Source of the DNA: Pseudo-nitzschia pungens
Taxonomy: Eukaryota > Bacillariophyta > Bacillariophyceae > Bacillariales > Bacillariaceae
Direction: 5' to 3'
DNA length: 64,000 bases
NCBI GenBank assembly: GCA_037355855.1
Contig: CM074767.1
Span: 2,728,001-2,792,000 of the forward strand
Under the pieces are notes generated by a model. It searched no databases, was not told where the DNA came from, and saw only the letters and a program-made list of their open reading frames with translations. Position numbers and translations under genes: made by a program. Each line of letters begins with the position of its first letter. Position 1 is the first letter of the stretch. Positions 28,465 to 38,589 of this stretch are shown here, one piece after another.

Positions 28465-30291
28465 CTACCGTACTGGAACACCGTCCATTTGTCGAACCAA
28501 CTGGTACACTTCAACAAGACCAACTTCGAACATTCCACCTGAGCCTGGTAATAGGGGTTCATTATCGAAACCGTCTGCACAAGCAGATTCTGCCTTGGTC
28601 AAGTCTTCGTTTAATCGCAACCCGGCACCACCCTGTTCATTTCCCCCAAGACTCAAGAAATTTTGAGTTGAGACTTGAAAGGTCTCCACGAGCGAGGTTG
28701 TTCTCGGAGAAGCCGCTTGCTGCAGGACTGGGAAAATGGTGTTGGATTGACTATCGTCGTTGTCATTATCAAATGATGCTACAACTCCAAAATCTAGCAT
28801 ATCTGGTGGGTGCCATTTCCAGCTTTTGGACCCACCAGAACACAGTTCGCTGTCAACCGTGCCATTATTTTCATCGTATTGTATATTCTTTCCAATCTTG
28901 TCATCCTCCAAATCGATACGGAACAAAAAACACCTCCCGTCCCCATAGACTCGACTGGACGGATGCCATATATGCGAAGCATACATACCTATCAAGTATT
29001 GGCTATCTTTCTTTTCAAACGGCTCAATGACGCAAATAGTATGCCTAGAGTTGGCAAGGCATCGATAGACATTCTCCAATGTTCGACCGTGATGGGAGGT
29101 GCTGTACACGAGATCCAACTTGGTGAATCGTAGGCTTAACGGAAGCCACTCGGCCAGTTTCGTGCGTACAAAAGTGGATGAAGCCAATCGAGGAAGAATT
29201 CGTTCACTGAAATCGCTGGATCGGGGGCGAATCATCAAACCAATAGGTTCTATCTGATCCAAATATAAGTCGCTATAATCACTGTCCTCTGCACTAATGG
29301 CGTCGCCTCCTCCGGAGAGTTCATGATCTCTTCGTCTTTTCAGCTCTTGACGATATTTTTCTTCTTCTATTTCGATGATTCGAGTCAAAATAGGCCGACG
29401 AGGAAACCGGAATCGCTTTCTGACTCCTTTTCCGTGAACGCCATACGCCTTCTTAACTAAGACTTCAAAGTTGAGCCCTTTACTCTCCTCGCCAGAATGG
29501 CAATAATCCACCAATCCCAACCACCATTTGTTAGGTTCCGCACTAACGTACTTGTAGTGTTCTTTGTATTCTTTTCCGTACAAAACTGCCAAAGCTACAC
29601 CAAATCTGAAAAGGACCTTGCTGCCCTCAAGGGAATAAATGTCCATCAGACGTATCACCATCCTCTCCGGAAAAATGTTCGTAAAAAAGTTCTGGAATAC
29701 TTCTTTTGTGAACTGCTTATCAACACCCTGCTCCTTCATAATGGTGAGCGTGTGGGGGTGGAGGCGTCCCAAAACGTCTAAAAATGCCCTTTGCGTTGCG
29801 ATTTGTTCCGATCGACTGGTCGCCAAGAACCATGCTGAATGATGGTACATTTCTCGGCATGCATAAAATACATATGGCTCGCTCATGAAACCAGAAAGAA
29901 TTGTTACAAGCGTCGGTAGAAGAGGCGCATAATCGATGATTCCGCCAAGAACAGAATGGTGAAGCGCAAACAAAATTTGTTTCACAACATCTCGTCCCGG
30001 GCATTTTTCTTCCTCGAGTTTCTCCCAAACCGATTCATTTCCGAAGTCTACAACTTTCACGTCGTCTTTGCTTATTTTACTTACACTTGGTGCAATGCTT
30101 TTCCTACCACTAGTACGGTTCTTCTGCACGCTTTCCCACAGCGAATCGTAGGCGTTATCCACAACTCGGACCTTGGCCAGTGTTCTATATTTGTGAATCT
30201 CAGATAGATCATCGTCGGTACGAGATGATTGAATGATGTTTGACAGCCACACAGCGCACCGGAGAGATGGCGGAATGCCCTTGCGAATCAT
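28465..30291 (-). CDS. TBC and TLDc domain protein, TBC1D24-like
   Basis: 608 residues. Residues 1-290 form a TBC (Rab-GAP fold) domain beginning with KGIPPSLRCAVW; residues 362-605 form a TLDc domain, with FTKLDLVYSTSHHGRTLENVY, YLIGMYASHIWHPSS, GDGRCFLFRI and, at the end, GAGLRLNEDL.. FDNEPLLPGSGGMFEVGLVEVYQL. The order TBC-TLDc is that of TBC1D24, which acts in membrane traffic and oxidative-stress protection and can bind V-ATPase. The glutamine finger position reads YAPLLPTL rather than YxQ and no arginine finger is evident, so GAP activity is doubtful, as in TBC1D24. The ATG is preceded by an AG acceptor (TTTGAATAG), so an upstream exon is likely; the frame at 30499-30768 is the candidate. 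Confidence 0.88.
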   Translation of the reverse strand: MIRKGIPPSLRCAVWLSNIIQSSRTDDDLSEIHKYRTLAKVRVVDNAYDSLWESVQKNRTSGRKSIAPSVSKISKDDVKVVDFGNESVWEKLEEEKCPGRDVVKQILFALHHSVLGGIIDYAPLLPTLVTILSGFMSEPYVFYACREMYHHSAWFLATSRSEQIATQRAFLDVLGRLHPHTLTIMKEQGVDKQFTKEVFQNFFTNIFPERMVIRLMDIYSLEGSKVLFRFGVALAVLYGKEYKEHYKYVSAEPNKWWLGLVDYCHSGEESKGLNFEVLVKKAYGVHGKGVRKRFRFPRRPILTRIIEIEEEKYRQELKRRRDHELSGGGDAISAEDSDYSDLYLDQIEPIGLMIRPRSSDFSERILPRLASSTFVRTKLAEWLPLSLRFTKLDLVYSTSHHGRTLENVYRCLANSRHTICVIEPFEKKDSQYLIGMYASHIWHPSSRVYGDGRCFLFRIDLEDDKIGKNIQYDENNGTVDSELCSGGSKSWKWHPPDMLDFGVVASFDNDNDDSQSNTIFPVLQQAASPRTTSLVETFQVSTQNFLSLGGNEQGGAGLRLNEDLTKAESACADGFDNEPLLPGSGGMFEVGLVEVYQLVRQMDGVPVR

Positions 30292-30498
30292 CTATTCAAA
30301 TTCAATTTTGTGAATAAAGCGATCGAAATTTCAACAAAAGATAAGAAAAAGTCAAATTTATTCATGCCCTTCACATTCCGAACACACCCAAATCACTCAC
30401 TCCCTTCAATCTGTTCAAAGCAAATTTTCAATACAAGGCAATGCAACAATGAGAAAAGATGATTGTTTCCAAAGTACAATATGCCTCATCGAATTTTA

Positions 30499-30768
30499 CT
30501 AAACTAACAGATTTGGATCTTCAGTGTGCTCCTTCTCATTAGAATCTTCGTCATCCACGGGCTCAGTTGTCTTTCTCCAGAGAAAGCCCCTTCTTTTGGA
30601 ATTAGGGCAGGGAGCAAAAAGTGGAGGACGTTCGTTCCATGTCTCGGGTATTTTTTGATTGATTTCACGGTGGCGAAGGCAGTCTGTTGAATTGATGAAC
30701 ATCTCACTCAGGCCGGGTGGAAGTTCTGGACCACCGACACCGATGTTGCTCTCTTCGGTCGATTTCAT
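30499..30768 (-). CDS. 89-residue ORF, possible first exon of the TBC-TLDc gene
   Basis: The ATG at 30768 begins MKSTEESNIGVGGPELPP, a polar sequence with natural codon mix, ending in EDPNLLV. A GTTAGT donor overlaps its last codons. Joining it to the acceptor before 30291 as read does not keep frame, so the intron borders are unresolved; it could also be a separate small gene. No domain is recognised. Confidence 0.4.
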   Translation of the reverse strand: MKSTEESNIGVGGPELPPGLSEMFINSTDCLRHREINQKIPETWNERPPLFAPCPNSKRRGFLWRKTTEPVDDEDSNEKEHTEDPNLLV

Positions 30769-31660
30769 CTCGTGCGTTAGTTATGACGGACACTCCACAC
30801 TCAATATCCAACTAGATTATTCCCTGCTCGACGTGGCATGAAAATGTTAGATGGGAGTGACTAAAGATGTTTTGCCTCGATATGATTGTATGTGACGAGA
30901 TGTTGTAGGATGTGACTGTTCTGAAAAAAAAAGAAAAAAAGCTGAGTTCGGAAGGTAAGATTATTTGGATTCTGGATTCAACGGTAGAAATCGTGTCTTC
31001 CGTAAGAGAACTTATTTGGAAGACACGAGTAATCTTACGCTTCGGGAATGAGAACAAAAAATATTTTTTAAAATTACTGTACCGTACAAGTATCACGAGT
31101 AAGATTACGAATACGAGCCTTACTCCGTACGTACCGGTATCATTACTCTGGTTCAAAATTAGGAAGATAGAGGGAAAACGTGCAAGAAAGAATGGTCGGA
31201 TTCGAATTGCCGGTAAGACTCATACGAGAGTTAACATGGTGAATACGACTCGTAAAATAATCTTTTTGCACACGAAAAAATCAACGTACCAGTAAATTAC
31301 CAGTAACCTTACCGTAAACCTTACCACAAACAATTTAAAAAATGCCCTGAATTCGAAAAAAATGACGTTCCATACCGTAAGGTTTACGTAACTTACCGTA
31401 ACCGTACTGTACCGTATTCACAGGAGCCTTCTTGCTGGACGCAATCGTAAGTTACTCTTTTACAACCGAAGCATCGTAAAAGAACACTATCGGCCGAAAG
31501 ACTAACTTTTGGAGACCATGTGTAACCCCTACTAACCTATATATCGTTGAAAAGCTTATTTCGAGGAGAACAAGAATATACTATGCACTTCCCAGTTTTA
31601 TTGAGCCCAAATATACAATTTGTTTTATTCATTACTGTATATTTATATAAACTTTTTAAA
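30769..31660. other. intergenic, rich in GTAC/GTAAGGTTAC words
   Basis: From about 30940 to 31480 the words GTAAGATTAC, GTAACCTTACCGTAA, GTACCGTACTG and relatives recur many times on both strands. No gene is seen. The same words fill 39790-40390 and 53700-53900. Confidence 0.5.
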
Positions 31661-31715
31661 TAGCAATAGTCAAAGCAGTACTGTTGTTGCTGCTATTGCT
31701 CTTATTTCTTTTGAA

Positions 31716-32597
31716 TCAATTCTTCGGACAATCGGACCAATCGTGGTCGTGTCCAGGGATTCTGCAAGGGTTGTTGTACTTGCGCTTGCTGGTGTTGCTC
31801 TCTTCTTCTTCTTCTTCTTCTTCTTCAGATTCAGCGTTGCTGTTACTGTCTGAATTAGAGCTGTTGTTTTCAGCGTCCGAATTGTTGTTGTTATCGGCGC
31901 TTGCATTGCTGATGCTGTTGATATCAGAATCATATGGATCGTCGCTTTGCTTGCTGAGTCTGTCCAGGGAGCTCATATGATCGACTATAAATTGTACAGT
32001 TGTTTGTGGTCGGGTTCCTCTGTGAATCCTGCAGTAGTCTTCAATCCATTCATTTGGAAAGCTGTGGAACAGGATAGTCATCTGTTGTAGTTGGTTTAGA
32101 TCAGCAGCAAAGCCTTGTAGCTGCGCAGTGTATTTGAAGAGTTGTTCCATTCGGTTTGCATGGTCTTTGTAGGAGATGTTGCTAGGTTTCTTGCATTGGG
32201 AGCTTCGAAGATACGTATGCATGATGTCTTTTGCATCTTCGGCTTTGCAGTATTGCATGATAAAGGCTGAGAAGGCTCTGTTGTATCCATTTCTTGTAGT
32301 TGGATAATCACGTTGACTTCTTGTTAAGGCTCTCCATTTGGTTTGGGCATCGACAGAGAGACATCGGCCAAAGTATTTGATATATTTATTTGCTGATAGA
32401 TCAAGATATTCTGCTGCATTTTGGAAGGCTTCTTTGGTGTGTAGGAGTTCTTCTAAATCGACGTTTGTGAATAGAGGGACTTTGACACTGTCTTCTTGGT
32501 CTTCGGCGTTGTAAACTGTTAGTGTAACAAGCTTGGGATTGGAGCTGTCAAAGGCTCTCTTGTAAGGGATTGGAGGATCTCTGTAAAGTCTTGCCAT
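31716..32597 (-). CDS. Gag of element C, C-terminally truncated
   Basis: 293 residues starting MARLYRDPPIPYK. It follows the B Gag closely through LEELLHTKEAF, YFGRCLSVDAQTKW, DAKDIMHTYLR, the HDHDW knuckle (PCRIPGHDHDWSDCPKN) and an expanded Glu run, then stops at a TAA after the knuckle, about 60 residues before the B Gag end. It forms capsids in full copies. Because the stop falls at the truncated end of the element, I regard the copy as defective. Confidence 0.85.
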   Translation of the reverse strand: MARLYRDPPIPYKRAFDSSNPKLVTLTVYNAEDQEDSVKVPLFTNVDLEELLHTKEAFQNAAEYLDLSANKYIKYFGRCLSVDAQTKWRALTRSQRDYPTTRNGYNRAFSAFIMQYCKAEDAKDIMHTYLRSSQCKKPSNISYKDHANRMEQLFKYTAQLQGFAADLNQLQQMTILFHSFPNEWIEDYCRIHRGTRPQTTVQFIVDHMSSLDRLSKQSDDPYDSDINSISNASADNNNNSDAENNSSNSDSNSNAESEEEEEEEEESNTSKRKYNNPCRIPGHDHDWSDCPKN

Positions 32598-32844
32598 TGT
32601 TTCTTGATTCGATTCAGAGTGTTCAATCGATTCAGTGTTCGATTGTTTCGACGTTCGGTCGATCGTATTGGTTATTTCGTAGATATCGATTGTTTCGTTT
32701 GATCGGTTCTTGTTTGTTTCGATTGTAGGATTTTGCTTGTCAAGGTAACAATGTAGCCCTGTTATTTAGGATAAAGGTTGTTGTGGATGATTCAGTACTG
32801 AGTTCCTGTCTGTCTTCTACTTTAAAAGATAAAAGTAATTACTG

Positions 32845-33145
32845 TGTTACATGTTAAGGTAGAAATACACGATAGGAGTATTTCAAAGATGTATGATTAA
32901 TAAATTGTGTTACAAAAAGAGAATGGTTGAATACTTTACGAGATGGGAATGATTCCTGATATATTATTCGGCGGGCATAATATCAATAATTGTTGATTCA
33001 TTGGAATCTTTGTTTATCTTGATATTTGAATAATATTCAGTATATGTACATGAATATTATTTATATATTCTTGTATATTGGAGCACATGCGGGATTCAAT
33101 AATCATTTAGAGCATCTCGCAGGGTACCTACGTCAACATGTCACA
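32845..33145 (-). repeat. 5' LTR of element C
   Basis: 301 bp, begins TGTTACATG and ends CATGTCACA. It shares words with the LTRs of A/B (ACTTTACGAGATGGGAATGA, GGCATAATATCAATAAT, CATGCGGGATTCAATAATCA) but is clearly more diverged. The one-mismatch palindrome AAGTAATTACTG touches it at 32833-32844. Confidence 0.85.
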
Positions 33146-34029
33146 AGGGGGACTAGAAGAACTAATCCTTCTGGAACGCAGCAAAACTCATGCAGATCCC
33201 CATTGCCAAATATCTCCCTCACTTCATTCGATGCCTTACAATGGACGCACAGACTAAATGGAACAACATGATTCAAGATCCATTGAATCCGGAGGAACTC
33301 CAATACGAGCAAGGAGAGATTGGTGGCTTTGAGCAAGCCATCCTGGACTTCACCAAGTTCTATTGCAATGCCAAGGATGCCAGAGACATCATGCATACTT
33401 ACCTTTGAAGCAACGAATGCCGCAAGACACCATCAGTCACCTGCAAAGAGCATGCTGACCGAATGCTCATTCTCATGAAATACACTTCCAAGCTTGATGG
33501 GAGCAGTGCTCCTCTCTCCCAGTTTGAAAAACTCACCATCCTGCTTCACTCCTTCCCATCCTCTTGGATAGAGCAATGTGGAATGATACACAGCGGCATC
33601 CATGAGGACACCACTGTCCACTTCATTGTCGACCACATGAGCTGCCACGAGCGCCAAGCCAACAAGAAGAGCAACAAGAACAACAACAAACAACAGAAAC
33701 GCTCAAATACTTGGAACAATAACTCTCGCAAGCGCAACTCCAGCTCCAACAAAGGAAACCACAACAAGAAGAAATCCAATCCATGCCGGATCCCTGGACA
33801 CAACCATGGTTGGTCTGAGTGCCCAAAGAACAAGTTCTCCAAGAATTACAACAAGGGATCCAACCATTCATCTAACAAGAATGAAACTTTCTACACGCAA
33901 GCTTATTTAATCCCTGGAAGCAACAAGTCCTTTCAAGCACACATGAAAGCAGCAGTGGAATCCTATCATACCAAGCACAGCGGCTGTATGGAACGCAGTA
34001 TTGATGGGGAGCTTGTATGGCTCCTCTGA
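33146..34029 (+). pseudogene. Gag of element D
   Basis: Starts inside the conserved GGLEELL segment at the C border, has a frameshift near 33190 and an in-frame TGA at 33406-33408 after DIMHTYL. Otherwise it reads on through SVTCKEHADRMLILMKYTSK, IEQCGMIHSG and NPCRIPGHNHGWSECPKNK (CHHC knuckle) to the end at 34029 (GELVWLL). The Lys/Asn-rich basic stretch before the knuckle replaces the acidic stretch of A-C, a difference shared with E. Confidence 0.88.
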
Positions 34030-35246
34030 CTCAATTCAAGGGGCACCAAGCCCAAGAAGCCCCCAGCTTCACCTAAACCAGCAATCACCTTGCCTCCAGC
34101 TCCCCAGGAATTGGATGCCAGTACAGCCCTGCTGTCTGGGACAACGCATGGAGGAGATCTCCTGGGAACAGAGGGAAAGGAACCTACAGGATGGAGTCCT
34201 GTTGAGCGCTCAGCAAAGACTGCAATCGCAGCAACTACAACAAAAACAGTTCGATTCTCTGCCACAGAGAAACAATTGAACATGGAGTCGAATCGGAAAC
34301 AACCGAATTGATCCAAGGGTACAGACGCATCATCGATCAATACGATCAATCCGAATAAGACAGCAGCAACAAACGGACCAACCTTGTCTCTAGCAAGAAA
34401 TTGGTCTACCGGTACAGCAAAAAACCTCTATTGCAATCCCGGAAATTCCAAAGACTACACCAAAGGAGGTGCGCTGGAGCAAAATTATTTGAAACTGCTG
34501 TCGACTGCTGCAAATACAGCAGAACAGGCATCAAATAAGAGCAACGTGGCTCCTATTCTTCTAACCAACATACAGTTCATACAAGGCATCCCTCTTAAAG
34601 CAAGACCACTACTAGCACTACTAGATAGTGGATCCTCCGGAACGCTAATCAACAAGCAAGCACTACCATTTGGCACCCTATCAATCAGAAGCAAACATCA
34701 AGTCCTAACTACCACAGCAAATGGTAGCTTCAATACTACAGAGTACATTATTATGAAGAACATCAAACTACAAGAGTTTGGCAACTACACCATCAACTGA
34801 CAGGAGGCAAGACTCTTCCATTCCCCCAACTGCAAGTATCATCTAATTCTAGACAGAGATTTTCTCCACCTAGCAAAGATCAATCTTCTATTCAATGAAG
34901 GAGCAGTCCAGTGGATGGATAGAACTATTCCTATGAAGAACACCTCCCTATACCATGATAACTACAACATGCTCATGGAAGAACTCAAAGATGCTGAGCT
35001 CTTCGCTGATGACCTCTCCTTTGCCAATCCATACAAGTCCAAAGTAATCCTAGATAGAGCCTACCAAGAAACAGATCCATCTGCAGTTGCGCAGCAACAG
35101 TCCCACATGTTGCCAACAGAGTAGCAGCAGTTCCAAGCAGTACTAAACAAGTATCCTAACGTCTTTAATGGAGAACTTGGCAAATACCCTCACAAGAAGA
35201 TCTCTCTAAGACTGAAGCCCAGATAAGCCCATACATAAGAAGCCTT

Positions 35247-35293
35247 ACCCGGTTGCATACAAAAGAGAAGACCTATTCAAAAGGGAGCTCTTG
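35247..35293 (+). repeat. left copy of a 44-bp duplication flanking element B, plus TTG filler
   Basis: Positions 35247-35290 are repeated exactly at 38474-38517, on the other side of element B. TTG (35291-35293) lies between the left copy and the LTR and matches neither side. E shows the undisturbed sequence with a single copy. Confidence 0.9.
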
Positions 35294-35654
35294 TGTAACA
35301 CTCTAGGGTAGAATTAGATGGAGTGGTACGCGATAGGTTAATAGATTGGTGTTCTAACGATGAATAATTATAAAATTGTGTTACGAAAGAGAGAATGGTT
35401 GAATACTTTACGAGATGGGAATGATTTCTTGAGTATGGGATGAATGAGCGATCGAACGATAATAATGTTCGTCGGGCATAATATCAATAATCAGCGAGTC
35501 ACGAGAATCTTTGTTTATCTTGATATTTGACAATGTCCATTGTATGTGTATACATACCGAATATACATACATGTATACCATATATATTGGAGTACATGCG
35601 GGATTCAATAATCATTTAGAGCCCTTCGTAACACGGCTACGCCAGCATGTTACA
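35294..35654 (-). repeat. 3' LTR of element B
   Basis: 361 bp, direct copy of 38113-38473, starting TGTAACACTCTAG on the plus strand and ending CATGTTACA. Confidence 0.95.
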
Positions 35655-36804
35655 TAGTTCCCCAATGATTAGGTGAAGTTTGCATGTGGTTCAATAGAAT
35701 AGGTTCGGAGTTGTAGGGCCAGTTGAAGTTGATAAACATTCGATGATATATGCCATTTGAGATATTTTGGAAGATATATGGCAATGTAGATTGAACCGGG
35801 ATTGAAGAAGGTTCTTCGTGATACTGAAAATCGAAGATTTGTTTCTTGTTCTTGAGAAGGGTCGTAAAGACATGGTAAAAATAGAAAAAGAGTCGAAGAA
35901 AAGAAAATTCTTTTCCTCCCCCAACTGTGATGCACCTCTCGGGGTAGTGGAGTTGAGTTATATTAATTGCGATTGAATTTAATTTCGATTGATGTTGGAA
36001 TTGATTGCTCGTGATAGGCATAAAAACACCTCCTGTAATAGGAGTTAGGTAGGTGAAAAGCCGGAGCGTTGAATTGTATTGTTATCGTTGTGCGTCCTCT
36101 GCTGTTTCTGCGATTGTATAGTAAAGCAGAGAGGGGACGCATTGTTAGTTTCGGTTTAAGTCGTCTGATTCATTCGCGATTTGCCGGATACTTTGCTGGT
36201 CTTTGTTTGGGTATATTTGCAGCAGTCGACTGGAGTTTTGATTTTTGTAACTCCAGAGCACCTATGTGGGTTTTGAATATGGATTTCGTGGGATTGCTCC
36301 ATTATTTTTGTTGGAGCTCCTTGTGGACTATTTGTTTGTCCGGAACAAGGTTGACCCTGTTATTGCTGCTGCTGTACCCTTTGTTTTGTTTTGCGTCTGT
36401 ACCCTTATCGATATCGATATTGTGATTCGATTCGATTGATTGATTCATGGCTTTTAGCGTCTGTACCCTTGCAACTGGTTCGCGTCCGAACCGATCTGCA
36501 TCCAGATCTTTATTGCGTTTGTTTGTATTTGCCATTGAATCTGTTTATTGTTTTTATTTGGTTGATTGTTGTTGCCGTCACTGTGGATTGGTCTTGAGCG
36601 CAATCTGTATTTAGTTCGAACATTTTGTTTGCAACAGGGCTCATCTCTGTAGGTTCCTTCCCTTCTTTTCTTTGGGAGTTCTCCTCCATGCGTCTTCCCA
36701 GACAGCAGTGCTGTACTGGCATTCAGGTCCAGTGGAGCTGAAGGCACGGTGCGGTGGATATCGTGATCCTGGATACGTGATCCTTTGTTTGTTGTTTGGT
36801 TTGG
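35655..36804 (-). other. pol-less 3' interior of element B
   Basis: The gag-proximal part keeps the spacer word LNASTALLSGKTHGGELP known from D/E, then no protease or RT is encoded. 36246-36380 matches other dispersed copies (24570-24640, 20930-21056 reversed, 13917-14045 weakly). A purine-rich run (reverse complement of TTTTCCTCCCCCAA, 35908-35921) lies about 250 bp from the 3' LTR. Confidence 0.7.
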
Positions 36805-37854
36805 CTATGGTTGCCACGTAGGACTGCCATCGAAGTTTCTTTCGACGCGTCCGCCATGTTCCATGCAATAGGAATCCATTGCTTGCTTGATGTAAGCTTG
36901 GAAGGCTTCATTGGAAGCAGCAGTGCTGCCATTTTCATTGCTAGGAGTCGAAGCAGTGCTGTTGTTGCTGCTATTGCTCTTATTTCTTTTGGAATATTTA
37001 TTTCTTGGACATTCAGACCAATCATGGTCGTGTCCTGCAATTCTGCAAGGGTTGTTATATTTGCGCTTGCTGGTGTTGCTGTTGTCTTCTTCTTCAGATT
37101 CAGCGTCGGTGTCACTGTCCGAATTAGAGCTGTTGTTGCTATCAGCGTCCGAATTAGAGCTATTACTGATGCTGTTTATATCGGGATCGTATGGATCGTC
37201 GCTTTGCTTGCTGATTCTGTCCAGAGAGCTCATATGATCGATTATGAACTGGATAGTGGTTTGTGGTCTGATTCCTCTGTGGATTCTGCAATAGTCTTCA
37301 ATCCATTCATTTGGAAAGCTGTGGAGCAGGATTGTCATCTGTTGTAAGTGGTTTAGATCAGCTGCAAAGCCTTGTAGTTTTGCAGTGTATTTGAAGAGCT
37401 GTTCCATTCGGTTCACATGGTCTTTGCATGAAGTGTTGCTGGATTTCTTGCATTCGGCGCTTCGGAGGTAAGTATGCATAATATCCTTGGCATCTTCAGC
37501 GCTGCAATATTCTTTGATGAAGGATGAAACTGCTCGCGTGTATCCATTTCTTGTAGTTGGATAATCACGTTGGCTTCTTGTTAAGGCTCTCCATTTGGTT
37601 TGAGCGTTGACGCAAAGGCATCGCCCAAAGTATTTGATATATTTGTTAACTGATAGGTCAAGATCTTCGGCTGCGTTTTGGAAGGCTTCTTCTGTATGCA
37701 GGAGTTCTTCTAAATCGACGTTTGTGAATTGAGGGACCTTGACACTGTCTTCTTGGTCTTCAGCGTTGTAAACTGTTAGCGTAACAAGCTTGGGATTGGA
37801 GCTGTCAAAGCTTCTCTTGTAAGGAATTGGAGGATCTCTGTAAAGTCCTGCCAT
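36805..37854 (-). CDS. Gag of element B, intact
   Basis: About 349 residues from the ATG at 37854 (MAGLYRDPPIPYKRSF); the frame is open to 37935 but the family start is the inner ATG. It is the best Gag of the A-C type in the window. The capsid part runs to about residue 230 with DAKDIMHTYLRSAECKKSS and HSFPNEWIEDYCRIHRG. An acidic Ser/Asp/Glu stretch follows, then PCRIAGHDHDWSECPRNK, a knuckle C-x4-H-x-H-x4-C, then a Ser/Asn-rich part and the tail YCMEHGGRVERNFDGSPTWQ. As an element without pol it would still supply capsid protein for itself. Confidence 0.92.
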   Translation of the reverse strand: MAGLYRDPPIPYKRSFDSSNPKLVTLTVYNAEDQEDSVKVPQFTNVDLEELLHTEEAFQNAAEDLDLSVNKYIKYFGRCLCVNAQTKWRALTRSQRDYPTTRNGYTRAVSSFIKEYCSAEDAKDIMHTYLRSAECKKSSNTSCKDHVNRMEQLFKYTAKLQGFAADLNHLQQMTILLHSFPNEWIEDYCRIHRGIRPQTTIQFIIDHMSSLDRISKQSDDPYDPDINSISNSSNSDADSNNSSNSDSDTDAESEEEDNSNTSKRKYNNPCRIAGHDHDWSECPRNKYSKRNKSNSSNNSTASTPSNENGSTAASNEAFQAYIKQAMDSYCMEHGGRVERNFDGSPTWQP

Positions 37855-38100
37855 GTTGATTCGTATCGTTCGATCGTATGATATGATCGGGGATTTGAAT
37901 TGCCTTGTGGAGCGTTCGATCGATTCGGTGTTCAATCGATCGTATCGGTTGTTTCGATGTTTTCGTTTCGATCGTTTCGTAGATTCCGATCGATGTATTT
38001 CGTAGTTCTTGCTTGTCAGGGTATCGATGTATCCCTGTTGTTTAGGATAAAGGTTGTTTTGAATTCAGTACTGAGTTCTTGTCTTCTACTTTCAAGCGGA

Positions 38101-38112
38101 CAGTAATTACTG
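38101..38112. promoter_or_regulatory. palindrome CAGTAATTACTG at PBS position of element B
   Basis: Touches the inner edge of the 5' LTR (38113-38473); identical to the sites in A and E. Confidence 0.7.
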
Positions 38113-38473
38113 TGTAACACTCTAGGGTAGAATTAGATGGAGTGGTACGCGATAGGTTAATAGATTGGTGTTCTAACGATGAATAATTATAAAATTGTGT
38201 TACGAAAGAGAGAATGGTTGAATACTTTACGAGATGGGAATGATTTCTTGAGTATGGGATGAATGAGCGATCGAACGATAATAATGTTCGTCGGGCATAA
38301 TATCAATAATCAGCGAGTCACGAGAATCTTTGTTTATCTTGATATTTGACAATGTCCATTGTATGTGTATACATACCGAATATACATACATGTATACCAT
38401 ATATATTGGAGTACATGCGGGATTCAATAATCATTTAGAGCCCTTCGTAACACGGCTACGCCAGCATGTTACA
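38113..38473 (-). repeat. 5' LTR of element B
   Basis: 361 bp, direct copy of 35294-35654; followed at 38474 by the right copy of the 44-bp duplication (38474-38517). Confidence 0.95.
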
Positions 38474-38589
38474 ACCCGGTTGCATACAAAAGAGAAGACC
38501 TATTCAAAAGGGAGCTCCAGAATCTTTGTAATGATGGAGTACTCAAGAGATGCACCGGCCCAGCCGAATGGGCTTTTCCAACCTTCATA

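Larger units (their letters stand above)
31667..33145 (-). mobile_element. truncated gag-type LTR retrotransposon C
   Basis: One LTR (32845-33145, the 5' LTR on the minus strand) followed by Gag. The homology to A and B stops at about 31667 inside the end of gag, so the 3' half and 3' LTR are gone. Its 5' LTR abuts the middle of the gag of element D, so C inserted into D and the other side of D was then lost. Confidence 0.8.
35294..38473 (-). mobile_element. gag-only LTR retrotransposon B, complete
   Basis: 3180 bp with 361-bp LTRs (35294-35654, 38113-38473), identical in my reading. The minus-strand interior has the palindrome CAGTAATTACTG, an intact Gag and about 1.15 kb of non-coding DNA without pol. 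It belongs to the same family as A (LTRs of 359 bp with matching ends). It lies within the pol of D. The usual 5-bp duplication is absent; instead a 44-bp duplication flanks it. Confidence 0.93.
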
